Source of the DNA: Ciona savignyi
Taxonomy: Eukaryota > Chordata > Ascidiacea > Phlebobranchia > Cionidae
DNA: 64,000 nucleotides
Assembly: GCA_000149265.1 (NCBI GenBank)
Contig: CH003075.1
Location: forward strand, 154,663-218,662
Reading direction: 5' to 3'
Position numbers and translations under genes: made by a program. Positions 1 through 10,919 of this stretch are shown here, piece after piece (position 1 is the first letter of the stretch; each line of letters begins with the position of its first letter). Under the pieces are notes generated by a model that saw only the letters and a list, made by a program, of their open reading frames with translations, ran no database searches and was not told where the DNA came from.

Positions 1-430
1 GTAGTCTGGTAAATATTGTGCTCAGATTTCAAGTGCTTACCAAAGGATAGCACAGAAACACAAAAAAGAACTACAGAAAACAAAAAAAAAAGAAATAGCG
101 ATATCCATATAAACCTGTTCTTGTTTGAAATATTAAATAAGGAAAAGACGAAATTTACCGAAATTAACCGATTTTTGTTTTTGTCAACGTTTTTCCGGAG
201 ATCAATAAAATGACAATTCTGTCATTGAGAACGGTCACAGAAAAAGAAATTGATTTATTTCTGTAAATTAGGGCATTTCCGGAGGTTAAAATGCCGATAG
301 AAAAGGCACAAAAGATCATATTTCTTTAAATTAGGACATTTCTGTGGATGAATATGACGTCAAAAAATAATTCCTGTAAATTAAGTCATTTCTGTACAAA
401 AAACAGTAATAGACAATTCCATTGTTAATA
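1..430. repeat. Degenerate ~50-60 bp tandem motif, no gene
   Basis: No coding exon is recognised. A loosely conserved motif of the form TTTCTGTAAATTAGGGCATT recurs around 261, 322 and 371, and again near 656, at spacings of roughly 50-60 bp. The open frame at 16-213 is lysine- and asparagine-rich low-complexity translation and is not credible as a gene. Confidence 0.4.
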
Positions 431-476
431 ACTTATAACCCAGTACAGGTTTTTATGGATCGCAATTCTGTTTTCT

Positions 477-650
477 GTAGGGACGGATCCCGTTTGGAAA
501 ATAGGACACATTATTTTTGATCCCTTTTTTCTATTTTTCGTCAAGCGCTTGACAGAAATGCGGACGCATGTCATGTCGCCCCTCTATCTACCACAAGGGG
601 TAATCGAATCGCCGTAATAGGTTTGTTTGATAAAATGGTCCAGTTCTTTT
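477..650 (+). mobile_element. 5' end fragment of the Helitron-like tandem-repeat family
   Basis: This stretch has the head of the family seen intact at 17442: a 'tcccgtttggaaaataggac' hairpin-like segment, a T-rich tract, the words 'cgtcaagcgcttgacag' and 'catgtcgcccc', and 'taccacaaggggtaat'. The match ends after the first part of the internal unit, so this is a truncated, diverged copy. Confidence 0.55.
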
Positions 651-795
651 GTGTCTTTCTGTAAATTACAAATAATTTTTTTAATTCATTCTATATTTCT
701 GTGATTTTTGGGAATTCACGTGGTGATACTTTTTGGTAATCATATAGCACTGCCATACATCGTCAGCACGTGAATTTTAAGTTTTCAAAGAACCT

Positions 796-1097
796 CCGAC
801 CGGTTAGTCAGGTGGTTTAGTCCTGACGTTTTTCAATCGAAGGGTTGCACGTGCGAAACTGATCGCTAGCTAGTCGGTTGTGTCCTTGGGCAAGGCACTT
901 AACAGACATTGCCTGAATCCAGCGAATAAATGGGTTCTGCTAAATTGAAGGGACGTGTGTATCATATACAACACACTGCAATAGCTCCTCTAACCCGACA
1001 GTGGGCGCAAGGTGACCTGACGATTGCCCATGTGTTAATTCACTTGGTTTTCCCATTCACGAGGATAAAGATAAATATCCTATCCCTATCCCTATCC
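796..1097 (+). repeat. tRNA-like SINE, near full length
   Basis: The copy begins with a tRNA-like head carrying an A-box-like 'tcaggtggttta' and a 'gggttgcacgtgcgaaac' B-box-like region. It continues with the family-diagnostic 'tgtccttgggcaaggcactt', then 'caacacactgcaatagctcc', and ends in a (ccctat)n tail. The tRNA-like head suggests Pol III origin; it is not a functional tRNA gene. Confidence 0.8.
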
Positions 1098-1499
1098 ACA
1101 ACCTGTATAAAGCAATAACATCGCTTAATACGCTTTAGCGCGCATTCCTAGCAGATAGGCTACAATGCAATAATAGAATATGACGCTTTAAGTTAATCGT
1201 CATATTTTAGTTATAAAACCATTATGTCAGTACTGCTACAAACGAAAATGTTCCCATTTTAAAGCCACCTAAAGTGGTAAGAATTTGGCGGATCGGATGT
1301 TACGTTCTATGTGTTCTAGAAACTTCCCTCTGAATCAAATTCACTCGTACCGGTTGTTTTGAACCAGTGTGTACATAAAGTACTGGGCATGTGTTTTTAA
1401 ATTTATTCGTTACCGTCGCGATTGTTTGGTTTTGTATTAAGGAAATTTCAAAACGATTGAACAGTTTAATCGGATTATTCTTCACATAACAGTTTTAAA

Positions 1500-4400
1500 A
1501 TGGTAAGTTTTAATTGTAGATATATTTTTGTTCTTGTGCCTTAAAATCTAAGTGAGCACGAACTTTTATATATATTTATTTAATTGAACATCAGTAGTAA
1601 AAGAATTGGTGAAAATTTTAACCAGAATTATTGTACCAAATGTAATACTCGTAGAGAGCTAATTCTTAACACAATCGTTTTTGTACCAAAATTGTCATGA
1701 CTGCTTAACATTCATATTCCAAGTAGTTAGAAGTAATTGTTCGATAACCACTTTATCCACACACATCACGAGATAAAGCTTTATATTATTTTAACTACAT
1801 TTTTAACAGCAACCTCCAATTATTCTGTTGAAAGAAGGGACTGACAGTTCGCAAGGTATTCCACAACTTGTAAGCAACATCAATGCATGTCAAGTTATCT
1901 CCGAAGCAATTCGTACGACACTTGGACCCCGGGGGATGGACAAGCTTATTGTGGATAATAGAGGTTGGGTTTGTTGTAAGGATGTGTACAGAGGTTGTTA
2001 GGTTAAGATGTTTTTTTTAAAATACTGGGGCAAAAAAATGAATAAACTAAGCTATTTCACTATCTATTCTTACATCACTAGCATGAGTGTTTGTTTACTT
2101 TTTCTTTTTAAACAAAAACTGTGATGGAAGCATGATATTGCTTATTTACAACCAGTTTGCAATAGGTAAAAAAATAACGAAAAGAACAACTTTACTAAGA
2201 TAAACGGTACTTTAGGTACCGTACTGCAAGTTTATCCTGCTCTCATTTAATAAACCTACTAGAAACTGTTTACGAAGTAAAAATCTGGGGTGGCAAGTAT
2301 AGTTTATTTTGTATAATGCCACCCCACGTTTTTATATAATGGGGTCATGCCACTCCTACCCAGGAATTGATGTATCAGTAACAAAGCTAGATGCAAGGTC
2401 ACTGTATTGGTACCAGTACCAGTTGAATTGTATGCCCAAGAAATCATTATTCGTATTTAAATTTATACTTTTATATATTATAAAATCCGGATCTAGAAAT
2501 ACTTATCGAGTCTAAAACTTACTTTCTTATCAGAATGTAATAAAAAAAACATGGAAAATTAAAAAGGCTTAATGTTTAATTCTTATTATTTATTCGAACT
2601 GTAACAAACCACCAATTGGATTGTGGGTGGTTAGGTTGTTAAACAGAACTGTGGAAAAATCCTTTTGCCCGCATGTAATACGCTATAAGCACCAAATTTT
2701 AATTCAGGAAAAGCTACAATCTCGAACGATGGAGCTACAATTTTAAAACTATTAGATGTCGTCCACCCGGCTGCCAAAACTTTAGTTGATATTTCAAAGT
2801 CCCAGGATTCGGAGGTTTGTTTATAGTTATACATCTGCACTGTATCCCTACTAAAATGTATTTTGGAATCTTAGATTGGCTTAGTCATTAATATTGCTGT
2901 ATGATATTTCACATTTAATACAGGAATTTGTACTGTTTTACATTTGCACACTGGGGAGAGACAAATAAAATATCAAAAAATGTTTGGGGTCAAAAACTGT
3001 AAAATACATGTGGTTATGAAAAATTAATGGTACAACTATTAATTGGTACAACTATTAAATTAATGGTACAACTATTAATTGGTATTTAACTAATAGGTGG
3101 GAGATGGTACCACCACAGTTACACTACTTGCTGCTGAATTATTAAAACAAGCAAAGTGTTTTGTAGAGGATGGTGTTCATCCACAGGTGAATTTGCTTTT
3201 TTGGATTGTAGAACTTTTATATTTGTACTTCTCTCTCTTCTCATTTTTTAATAACAATGGTTTAAAAAAAAGGTGGTCAGAAAAAAAAATCTTTTGGAAC
3301 TCTGTTATATAATACATTGGGTAACTTGACTGTACACACAAAATATCTGCGTATATGCTTACTTTTATTGCACTCACCAAGATACAAATAAAAATTTTAA
3401 CGTAATATCTTAAAAGTTTTTAAAACTAATCAACTTCTTGTGATATTTAATTTTTATTTATCCCACCCCAGCTGATAGTAAGAGCATACCGGCAAGCCAC
3501 CAATCTTGCTATACAGAAGATCAAGGAAATACAAGTGAAGATCAAAACCAGTGACCCGAAGTATGATTTATATTGCGAGTCAAATAATTTATCTACATTT
3601 CTTTAAACTTTTTGGGTGATCTTTCAGGAAAAATTGGTGTTAGTCTGTCACAATGTTCTTACTATAATTATTGCCTACAATTTAATGATCTCTAGCCATA
3701 TTGTGGAACTTCACGGTTAAAAATGAATCTATAAAAAATTAAATGAAAATGAATTATCTATCCTTTTTTAACCGTAACATTCCTCAGAGAACAGCGAGGG
3801 TTGTTAGAGAAGTGCGCTGCCACAGCTCTCAACTCAAAGTTGATCGCATCCTACAAAGATCTATTTGCTCCAATGGTGGTGGATGCTGTGATGTTATTGG
3901 ATGATCTTCTTCCTCTGAAAATGATCGGAATTAAGAAAATCTCAGGAGGAGCACTTGAGGTTCGATTTCATAAACAATGAAAGGCAGGAGTGAAGATATT
4001 TGCAATTGCATAAACACTCTTAGTTGTAGCGTAGGGTTTTGTTGTAGAATCTGAATTGACCCATAATTTTGAATAAAGCCCAAATGCATACAATATGTTT
4101 CAATTGTATTAAAGTTCAAATAATTTTCGGTGTATAAAAATCACATACTAAAACTTGAATGAGCATAATTAGTCAAATTGTTGCATAACATTGGTAACTT
4201 ATTCCATGTTTAAACAGGAATCGAAACTTGTCTCCGGAGTGGCGTTCAAGAAAACTTTCTCCTACGCTGGTTTCGAAATGCAAAGGAAGAAATACAAGAA
4301 TCCCAAGATAGTTCTGCTTAACGTGGAGCTTGAGTTAAAATCGGAGAAAGAAAATGCTGAAGTCCGAGTCAATAATGTTGAGGTTTGTATGTCATCATAA

Positions 4401-7400
4401 TGACCTCTATTTGTTTTTACTACTGTCATGTGCCATCGGAGGCAGCAATTTTATGCATAGTAACTGGTCAACTGCTTCAAGTAGGATTTTTATTGGGCTT
4501 AATTAAAACAATTTTGTTACCTTGATGTTTTGAACTGGTAATTAATTAAAGTTTTTTTTTGTCGATTGAGTTGGAAATTTGCCTCTCTCTAATGTTGAAG
4601 CTTTTACAGTACAATCTCAATCACAAGTCTGTATTGTTCATCTGAATTAATCTGTTGCAAATGCAATTACAGGACTATCAAGAGATTGTGGATGCAGAAT
4701 GGCAGATTCTCTATGATAAAATGAAGCATATTTGTGACAGTGGTGCACAGGTAATCTTTCTTTTTGTAAACTGTTAGGTTTGACCAATGTTATGTTCACC
4801 ACGGACTATTAGCACCAACAATACATTGATCAATAACCCAGTTTTGATGCAGTGGTTAAAGGTTAAATCTTTATTTTAACCCACGGAAGAACCTTGTTAT
4901 TAGCATCACTTTATGAACTCTTCCCATAATGGTTAATGTTAAAGAGGACACAACACAAATGCTTTCAGGCCAAATTTAGTTTTCACATGCAGCTAATTTG
5001 AGCTAACATCATTATGTGTCGTTTTTAAAATCCACACTTTGTCCCAAGAAGTACATCCACTAATTTTGGGTAGAAACTGTGGGCTGGTTTGATCAATTGT
5101 TTACAATGTACATAATATTCGCTGGTTGCAGCATCTAATGTTTTCCTGTGTTGGTTTAATGGAGAATCTATTTAATCAAAGCTTTAAACTTAAAAGATAA
5201 TAATTATCCAGGTTGTACTGAGCAAGCTCCCAATCGGAGATGTGGCCACTCAATATTTCGCCGACCGAGATATGTTCTGTGCTGGTCGTGTGGTGGAGCA
5301 AGACCTCAAGAGAACAATGATGGTAAGAGTGCTTTGATCGTTTATTTAAATATTTGAACTTCAACGCTCTATTAAAAGATCTATCCGTATAATTTATGTC
5401 ACTGATAAGTAAAGTGTAGAAGCCCTAGGATATGAATATGATATTCCGGTTTCATCTCTGTAAATGGAAAAGCGCAATGGGATATATCTCACAGGCAATC
5501 CTCTGATTACCTCATATCTATATAGCGGAGATATCACAGTGTTGTCTTTTTCTCTATAGTTAAGACGTTCTCTAGTTTTATGTCTCTGCTAGGAAATATC
5601 GATGTAGATCTACTACTTAACTACATACTCAGCCACATATCCTCCAGTTATTTACTTTACCAAATATTGTTTTACTCCGGATTTCGCTAAATTGGCTGCA
5701 TAAACCGTTTTTACTGGGCTTTAGTTGCTTCTTGTTCTTCAATTGAACACATTGCTTTATTTGTAATTATTATACAATATACCAACCAATATTTTACTAC
5801 ATTATAAACTGTTGAAACAGCTTTTATTTTTCATTGACTTTCTTCCTGGGAATTCACAATACATTGCATCACAGGCCTGTGGAGGTAGCATACAGACAAG
5901 TGTGCAGCATCTCACTGATGATGTGTTGGGAACTTGTGAAGTGTTTGAGGAGGAACAAGTGGGTGGGGAGAGGTTGGTTCAGGATTTCTCTTCATGATTT
6001 GTAGATGTGACAGCCATGAACAAGGATCTTTTAAATTTTTAGATTTACTATCGAACAATACTGATTGCATAAAACAGTTGTAATGTGAATCCAAGTTATA
6101 AAATCTTAACATTTTTGTTGTTATTTGTAAAAAACATTTTTGTTTGCCGTTCTAATATTGTTTTGAAATGTGGCGTCTTCATAACACTACACTCCGGCCA
6201 TTGGGCTTGCTCTGACATGAACACACACTTAATGGCAAGATATTTAAAGTGTTTAATAATGTGCAATATTATATATATATAATGCATTATGCAATATATT
6301 ATAGGATACTCATGTTTATCCCAAATGTCCAGGTTTAATTTCTTCCGTGGTTGCCCACATGCGAAGACTTGCACAATCTTGTTACGTGGAGGTGCGGAAC
6401 AGTTTATGGAGGAAACTGAACGCTCGCTCCACGATGCTATTATGATCGTACGAAGAGCTATCAAGGTTAAAACTACTTTTTGTTCGAATCATTTTGTTGT
6501 ATTGTGAAATGTTTAAATCACCCCTTCCTCCCCTTATACCTTTAACAAAATGACCTGTCCACCCCCAACTTATTATACAAAACTTAATTTAACGATTGTC
6601 TTGTGTTTTAATGGCTGTAGCTTTTCATTCTATAAAAAGTAACTTTATCTGTGTATGCGTCTTGTTTGAAATGCAGAACACACTTGAAAAAACTCTTTCA
6701 TATCTTCCATATACATTCCAGAATGATGCAGTTGTAGCAGGTGGTGGTGCAATAGAAATGGAAATCAGTAAACACCTTCGTAGCCATGCACGCACTATTA
6801 GAGGAAAACAACAGCTTATTATTTCAGCTTATGGCAAGGTAAGTGGTCGTTTATACAGTTCAGGATACAAATGTTTAAATTATGTTCAAGTGAAGTATAT
6901 TTTTTACCCGTCACACCGTCTATCTTGGTTGCACATATGTCCATCATAGGGAACTGTCTAGGGTGAATTTATCATTATGCCACCAAACACTTCAGAAACT
7001 GAAGGAATCATTATTTGTTGTTAAATAGTTGGGGGTGTAAAATAAAAGCAGTATATTTGCTCCTATTTATTTACTCAGTTCCTCAATGCTAAATGTACAG
7101 GCATTGGAGATTATTGCACGTCAATTATGTGAGAATGCTGGATTCGATGCAACCAATATTCTCAACAAATTAAGACAAGTTCATGCAACAGAAGATGGAA
7201 AATGGTTTGTTCAGTTGTTTTTTGTTATGAATCGTTCAGTTGGATGAGGCATCACACATACCTTAATGTCTTGTTAATCTCTTTCAATGATTTATAGTAT
7301 AACCCTTGGGTCGACAAACTATCAAACATACTAAGTACGGGTTTGTGAACTTTCATAACTCAGGTTTGGTGTTGACATCAACAATGAAGATATCACCGAT

Positions 7401-7757
7401 AACTTTGCTGCTTGCGTCTGGGAACCATCCATTGTTAAGGTGACTTTTAACCTTTTTTATAATTGTTTTTAATTTAATGGCACCAACTAAATCATCTTTA
7501 GTAGTCAGTTTGTCCACAGACAAATCTGCGGATTAGTTAATGTGTTTTACAGTCCTGATATAACACTACACATGTTTGAAATAAATAGTTTTGTTTAACA
7601 AATAGTTTTTCTATTTTAACAGATCAATGCGTTGACTGCAGCTGCTGAAGCTGCATGTTTGATTTTATCGGTTGATGAAACGGTTAAGAACCCACGATCT
7701 GGACAAGGAGATCAAGCTGGGCCACCAGCAGGACGTGGAAGGGGTCGTCCTCGTTAA
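1500..7757 (+). CDS. CCT7: T-complex protein 1 subunit eta (CCT7), 15 exons
   Basis: This is the eta subunit of the cytosolic chaperonin TRiC/CCT, which folds actin, tubulin and other clients using ATP. Coding exons are 1500-1502, 1810-1963, 2708-2814, 3097-3186, 3472-3560, 3788-3959, 4218-4382, 4673-4750, 5212-5322, 5875-5972, 6333-6465, 6722-6838, 7101-7204, 7364-7439 and 7623-7757. They join without a phase error into 543 residues, the same length as human CCT7. Visible family motifs are [15 protein letters not shown], the GDGTT nucleotide-binding motif, the SYAGFEMQ segment and GGGAIEME. The C-terminus is the Gly/Arg-rich GRGRGRPR tail typical of the eta subunit. All introns follow GT-AG. 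Exon 1 contributes only the initiator ATG, immediately followed by gtaagt. It is the only clear gene on the plus strand in the left third apart from POP4. The call is near certain. Confidence 0.97.
3019..3083 (+). repeat. Short tandem repeat in CCT7 intron 3
   Basis: The word 'aatggtacaactattaa' recurs three times in this stretch with small spacers, just before the 3' splice site of exon 4. Confidence 0.6.
5425..5520 (-). repeat. Degenerate SINE fragment in CCT7 intron 9
   Basis: Words matching the reverse strand of the SINE family are present (tail-side 'ggatatgaatatgatattcc', 'aatggaaaagcgcaa', 'caggcaatcctctgattacc'). The copy is strongly diverged and partial. Confidence 0.4.
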
Positions 7758-7896
7758 TATGATGTTTTCTAATTGCATGAATGTAACTGGACACAATCTT
7801 GCTGTTCCTATATACCGCATGAACTTCTTTGGCAAGGTTATCTAAATTATCAAAGCACACAACGTTGCGTCGTATACACTACACGGTTTTGCGTGG

Positions 7897-7902
7897 AATA
7901 AA
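7897..7902 (+). terminator. Poly(A) signal of CCT7
   Basis: A canonical AATAAA lies 140 bp after the CCT7 stop codon and is followed by a T/GT-rich stretch, which fits a cleavage and polyadenylation site. Confidence 0.7.
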
Positions 7903-8460
7903 TGTATCTTTTTGAGTCTTGATTTGTTTTGTAACTAAGTTAAGTTTTCGAATACCTGGCTGATAACATAGTGGGTGTATAGCAGACATTCTGTCATGAC
8001 GGACAAAAGTATTGATTATATTGATACCCATAGGCGGCGACTTCAGTAAAATGTTACCGTTGTTCGAAATTGTATGACGTCATAATCGGCCGTATGCCTT
8101 GAACTAACTATGTTGATTTTAATATAACTTCTTCCCCCGTTGAAATATTGCATGGTCGTTACGCAGCGTAGCGTCAACAATACGGACAGAATATACCAAA
8201 TATTTATAAGTCTGCTGATCTGTACTGTCAGTTGTTTGAGGTGTAGTGCGAAACAATTTAGAGTTTAGACGTAAGGTAGCAAAGTTTCATCATAATGACA
8301 ATGGCGTTTGTTTCGCATTTGCACCATATGGTCCTGCCGTTGTTGCTCTTTATCTGACTACAAGCCTACGCTCATTCAGATCAAAGGTTAGTAAATGTTT
8401 GTCTGTCTGTATCATTTTCCAGGCGGAAGTTTTGAAATGTAGCCAAACCTTTTTGGCGAC
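7903..8460. other. Gene-free stretch between CCT7 and the hAT remnant
   Basis: No exon, tRNA or clear repeat is recognised. The 74-codon plus-strand open frame at 8246 has no family features, and it runs into the decayed transposase at its 3' end. Clear terminal repeats of the hAT element were looked for here and not found. Confidence 0.4.
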
Positions 8461-8463
8461 GAC

Positions 8464-9638
8464 TTATTGAAGTTCCACAATGGAATTAAGATTATTAATG
8501 GCATTTATGCTCTCGTCGGTTTCGTTAAACATGTCCTGTAACGCAAGATTAACTTGGTGGCCGAGAAAATAAACATAGTTCGCAAAAGGATTAACATACT
8601 TAATCATGGTTTGTACCCCATTTGCCTTTACGCGCATGTTTGCCGCACCATCGTACGCTTGACCCCAGCAAGTCATATTTCCAGCCCGATTTAATCACGC
8701 CGAATAGTGACGAATCCGTTGATTGGACCGCATGCAATTCAAGGAAAATCTCATTTGGACAGGAGTTATTGACGTATCTCTAACACAGATGGAAAACTGA
8801 TCGACCGTCGAACTATCGGTGGTCCTATCTGCTATAAAGCTATAATATTTTGCGTTGTTCACCTTTTTTAATATATTAGACAAAAAATGACTTGCGCTTA
8901 GTTGGAGAAGTTCATTTTGAATATCGTGGCTTAGCCACTAACCGCTGCTCACAGTTGAATATCGTGGCTTAGTCACTTACCGCTGCTCACGATTAATCCA
9001 AGCGTATATATCTGGGTTATACTTGCCGATCAACCTAACAATGAGCAGAAAGTTTGAATTATCCTCCGTGTGCCCCCGAAAAGCCAAACCCTGGCGAACG
9101 AGAAAAAGGATGCTATCTAAAATGCCAAGAAGAGCCTTTCTATTTATTTCTTTGCCGTAAAACATCTCGCGACATTCCAGATGATGTTTGCTTGCATCAT
9201 GCACTTTTGTGGAATGCTTATATTTGTTTCATTTGTTGAATCCGTGGATTCAAAACTTACCTTTGCCTCCTAGCAAGGCTTTAACGGCTGGACTAAATTT
9301 ACCGGATTTAAACGCCCATGACCAAATTGAACATGTCGCTCCCTCGTACTCGTAAAGAAGCCACGGAAATTTTTCCTTCTAAGACATTTAAAATTTTCTT
9401 CCTCTGACTTTCAGTTAAAAACACCAAAGAATTGGAACTATCACCTTAGGACGAAACACTGTATATTGTTGGCTCTCTTTCCGATTCGATACGCTTTAAA
9501 ATTGGAGAAATAACGGTCAATACTATTTTTTCTCTTGGACATTTCGAAAAAAGATTTCAACTGGTGGTAGGATATAAAGTGTGTTTGGAATTTCGTGTCG
9601 CTATATAGTATTATATGTAAACATTTGTTTGTAAACAA
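8464..9638 (-). pseudogene. Decayed hAT-like transposase (ZMYM1 / DUF4371 type)
   Basis: Reading the minus strand from the right, four blocks follow the order of a ZMYM1-like hAT transposase. First is a start resembling MSKRKNSIDRYF (about 9541). Next is a TTF-type zinc-finger region with WSWAFKSGKFSPAVKALLGG (about 9240-9420). Then comes a block with ILFLVRQGLAFRGH and SNFLLIVRLIG (8977-9204). The last is a DUF4371/RNase H-like part with KYYSFIADRTTDSS, then GQAYDGAANM and a HQVNLAL motif (8464-8883). The blocks sit in different frames with stops and indels between them, and the C-terminal hAT dimerisation region is missing. The element is therefore dead. A 37-bp direct duplication at 8920-8990 falls in the coding part. 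The family assignment rests on motif order and is fairly secure; the exact subfamily is not. Confidence 0.8.
8918..8992. repeat. 37-bp direct duplication inside the hAT remnant
   Basis: Two adjacent copies of 'aatatcgtggcttag(c/t)cact(a/t)accgctgctcac' lie head to tail. On the minus strand they encode the segment around SHDIQNEL twice, so the duplication arose after or during decay of the transposase. Confidence 0.75.
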
Positions 9639-9639
9639 T

Positions 9640-10919
9640 GGATATCAATTACGCCACGAAAAAATTTACCTACATCTATAAACTTTCACTTGCTATTTTT
9701 AAGATATCTATTTTTCTATTGTTTATGACCTAGATGTTGTGTATTAAGTTCGGGTATTCCAAGTCCCGTAAGTACACTGTGATTATTTGATTCTAGGCCA
9801 ATATAGATGGCGTATAACCAATTAAGACCTCTATGAACGGCAGGATGTGACGAGTGGTACCTTCCATGAGTCATTGTTTTTAAACGAGTGTTTTGCTGAG
9901 TAACAATGGTGGTGATTCCCCAATGTTTGTTTTGTTAAAAGCAGCATGTGCTAGGCTGCACGCCGGTGTTCTCGTTTAGCTGTAAAGTTTTGTAATCGTG
10001 GAGCATTGCTTTGTAAAATAAAGGTGTTGAATGTGCATCTGCTAGCTGTTTTGTTGGAAAAAAGTTGCCGATGTACGAAGGGGTATGGGCTCAAAATTTT
10101 TAAACAAAATTTTGTAGGGTTTTGAGTTTAGGTTGCAGATCCAAGCTTCAATTTTAAATTGTGAAAAAATCTAAGACTTCCTATGTCAGGATTTTGAGTG
10201 ACAGTCGTTTTTGTAAGGTCAGTTTGCATTGGAGAGAGGGAAAATAATTAGTTGAACGCCTCCTAAAAACGCGATGACCTGGCTTAGCCTATTACAAACG
10301 AAGACAAACATTTCAGCGGTAGATATGCAAATAAAACAAAATACAAATTACAGCGACGATTTAATGTGAGTATTATTTAAACGCGCAGGGAATTTTTTTG
10401 CGTGATTATAAAATAGACATTGCGTCGAATTTACAACGTTGCGCCGCAACGGCCTATCATTGATACCGCTTTAGACATAAATTACATAATTTAGATTTGT
10501 TCCAATTGGAAAATGTTTATTGTCCAGCAAAAGAATTATTTACAGCATTACACATTTTATCAAAGCTATGATTGACATTTACAATTAGAGTGATTATTTT
10601 GCATTATGCAAGAATCTCTATGTATGATCCTGGTTATATAAGCATGGGATTGGTAAATACTCGCAGGAAAAAACTGTACAGGGAGATTGCTAAAAAATAT
10701 ACTGCATCTCCATAGGATTGTAGCTACATTCTTTCCTGTAAAACAGATGCAGATATTTAAAAGTTTGTCGTTTTTTTTGTTTCGTCCACCATAATAATAA
10801 TGGTGTATTGTCTATTAACCTACGAGCTACGAGTATACCGAAAATAAATCATGTCTAACGAACAAAACCTGGCTATTGTTCCAAGAACAATGAAACAATT
10901 AATTAAGTACAAAACCCAG
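9640..10919. other. Intergenic, probably including the transaldolase 3' UTR
   Basis: No gene is recognised. A minus-strand AATAAA (TTTATT at 10516-10521 on the plus strand) lies about 400 bp after the transaldolase stop codon and is a possible poly(A) signal. Nothing else stands out. Confidence 0.35.
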
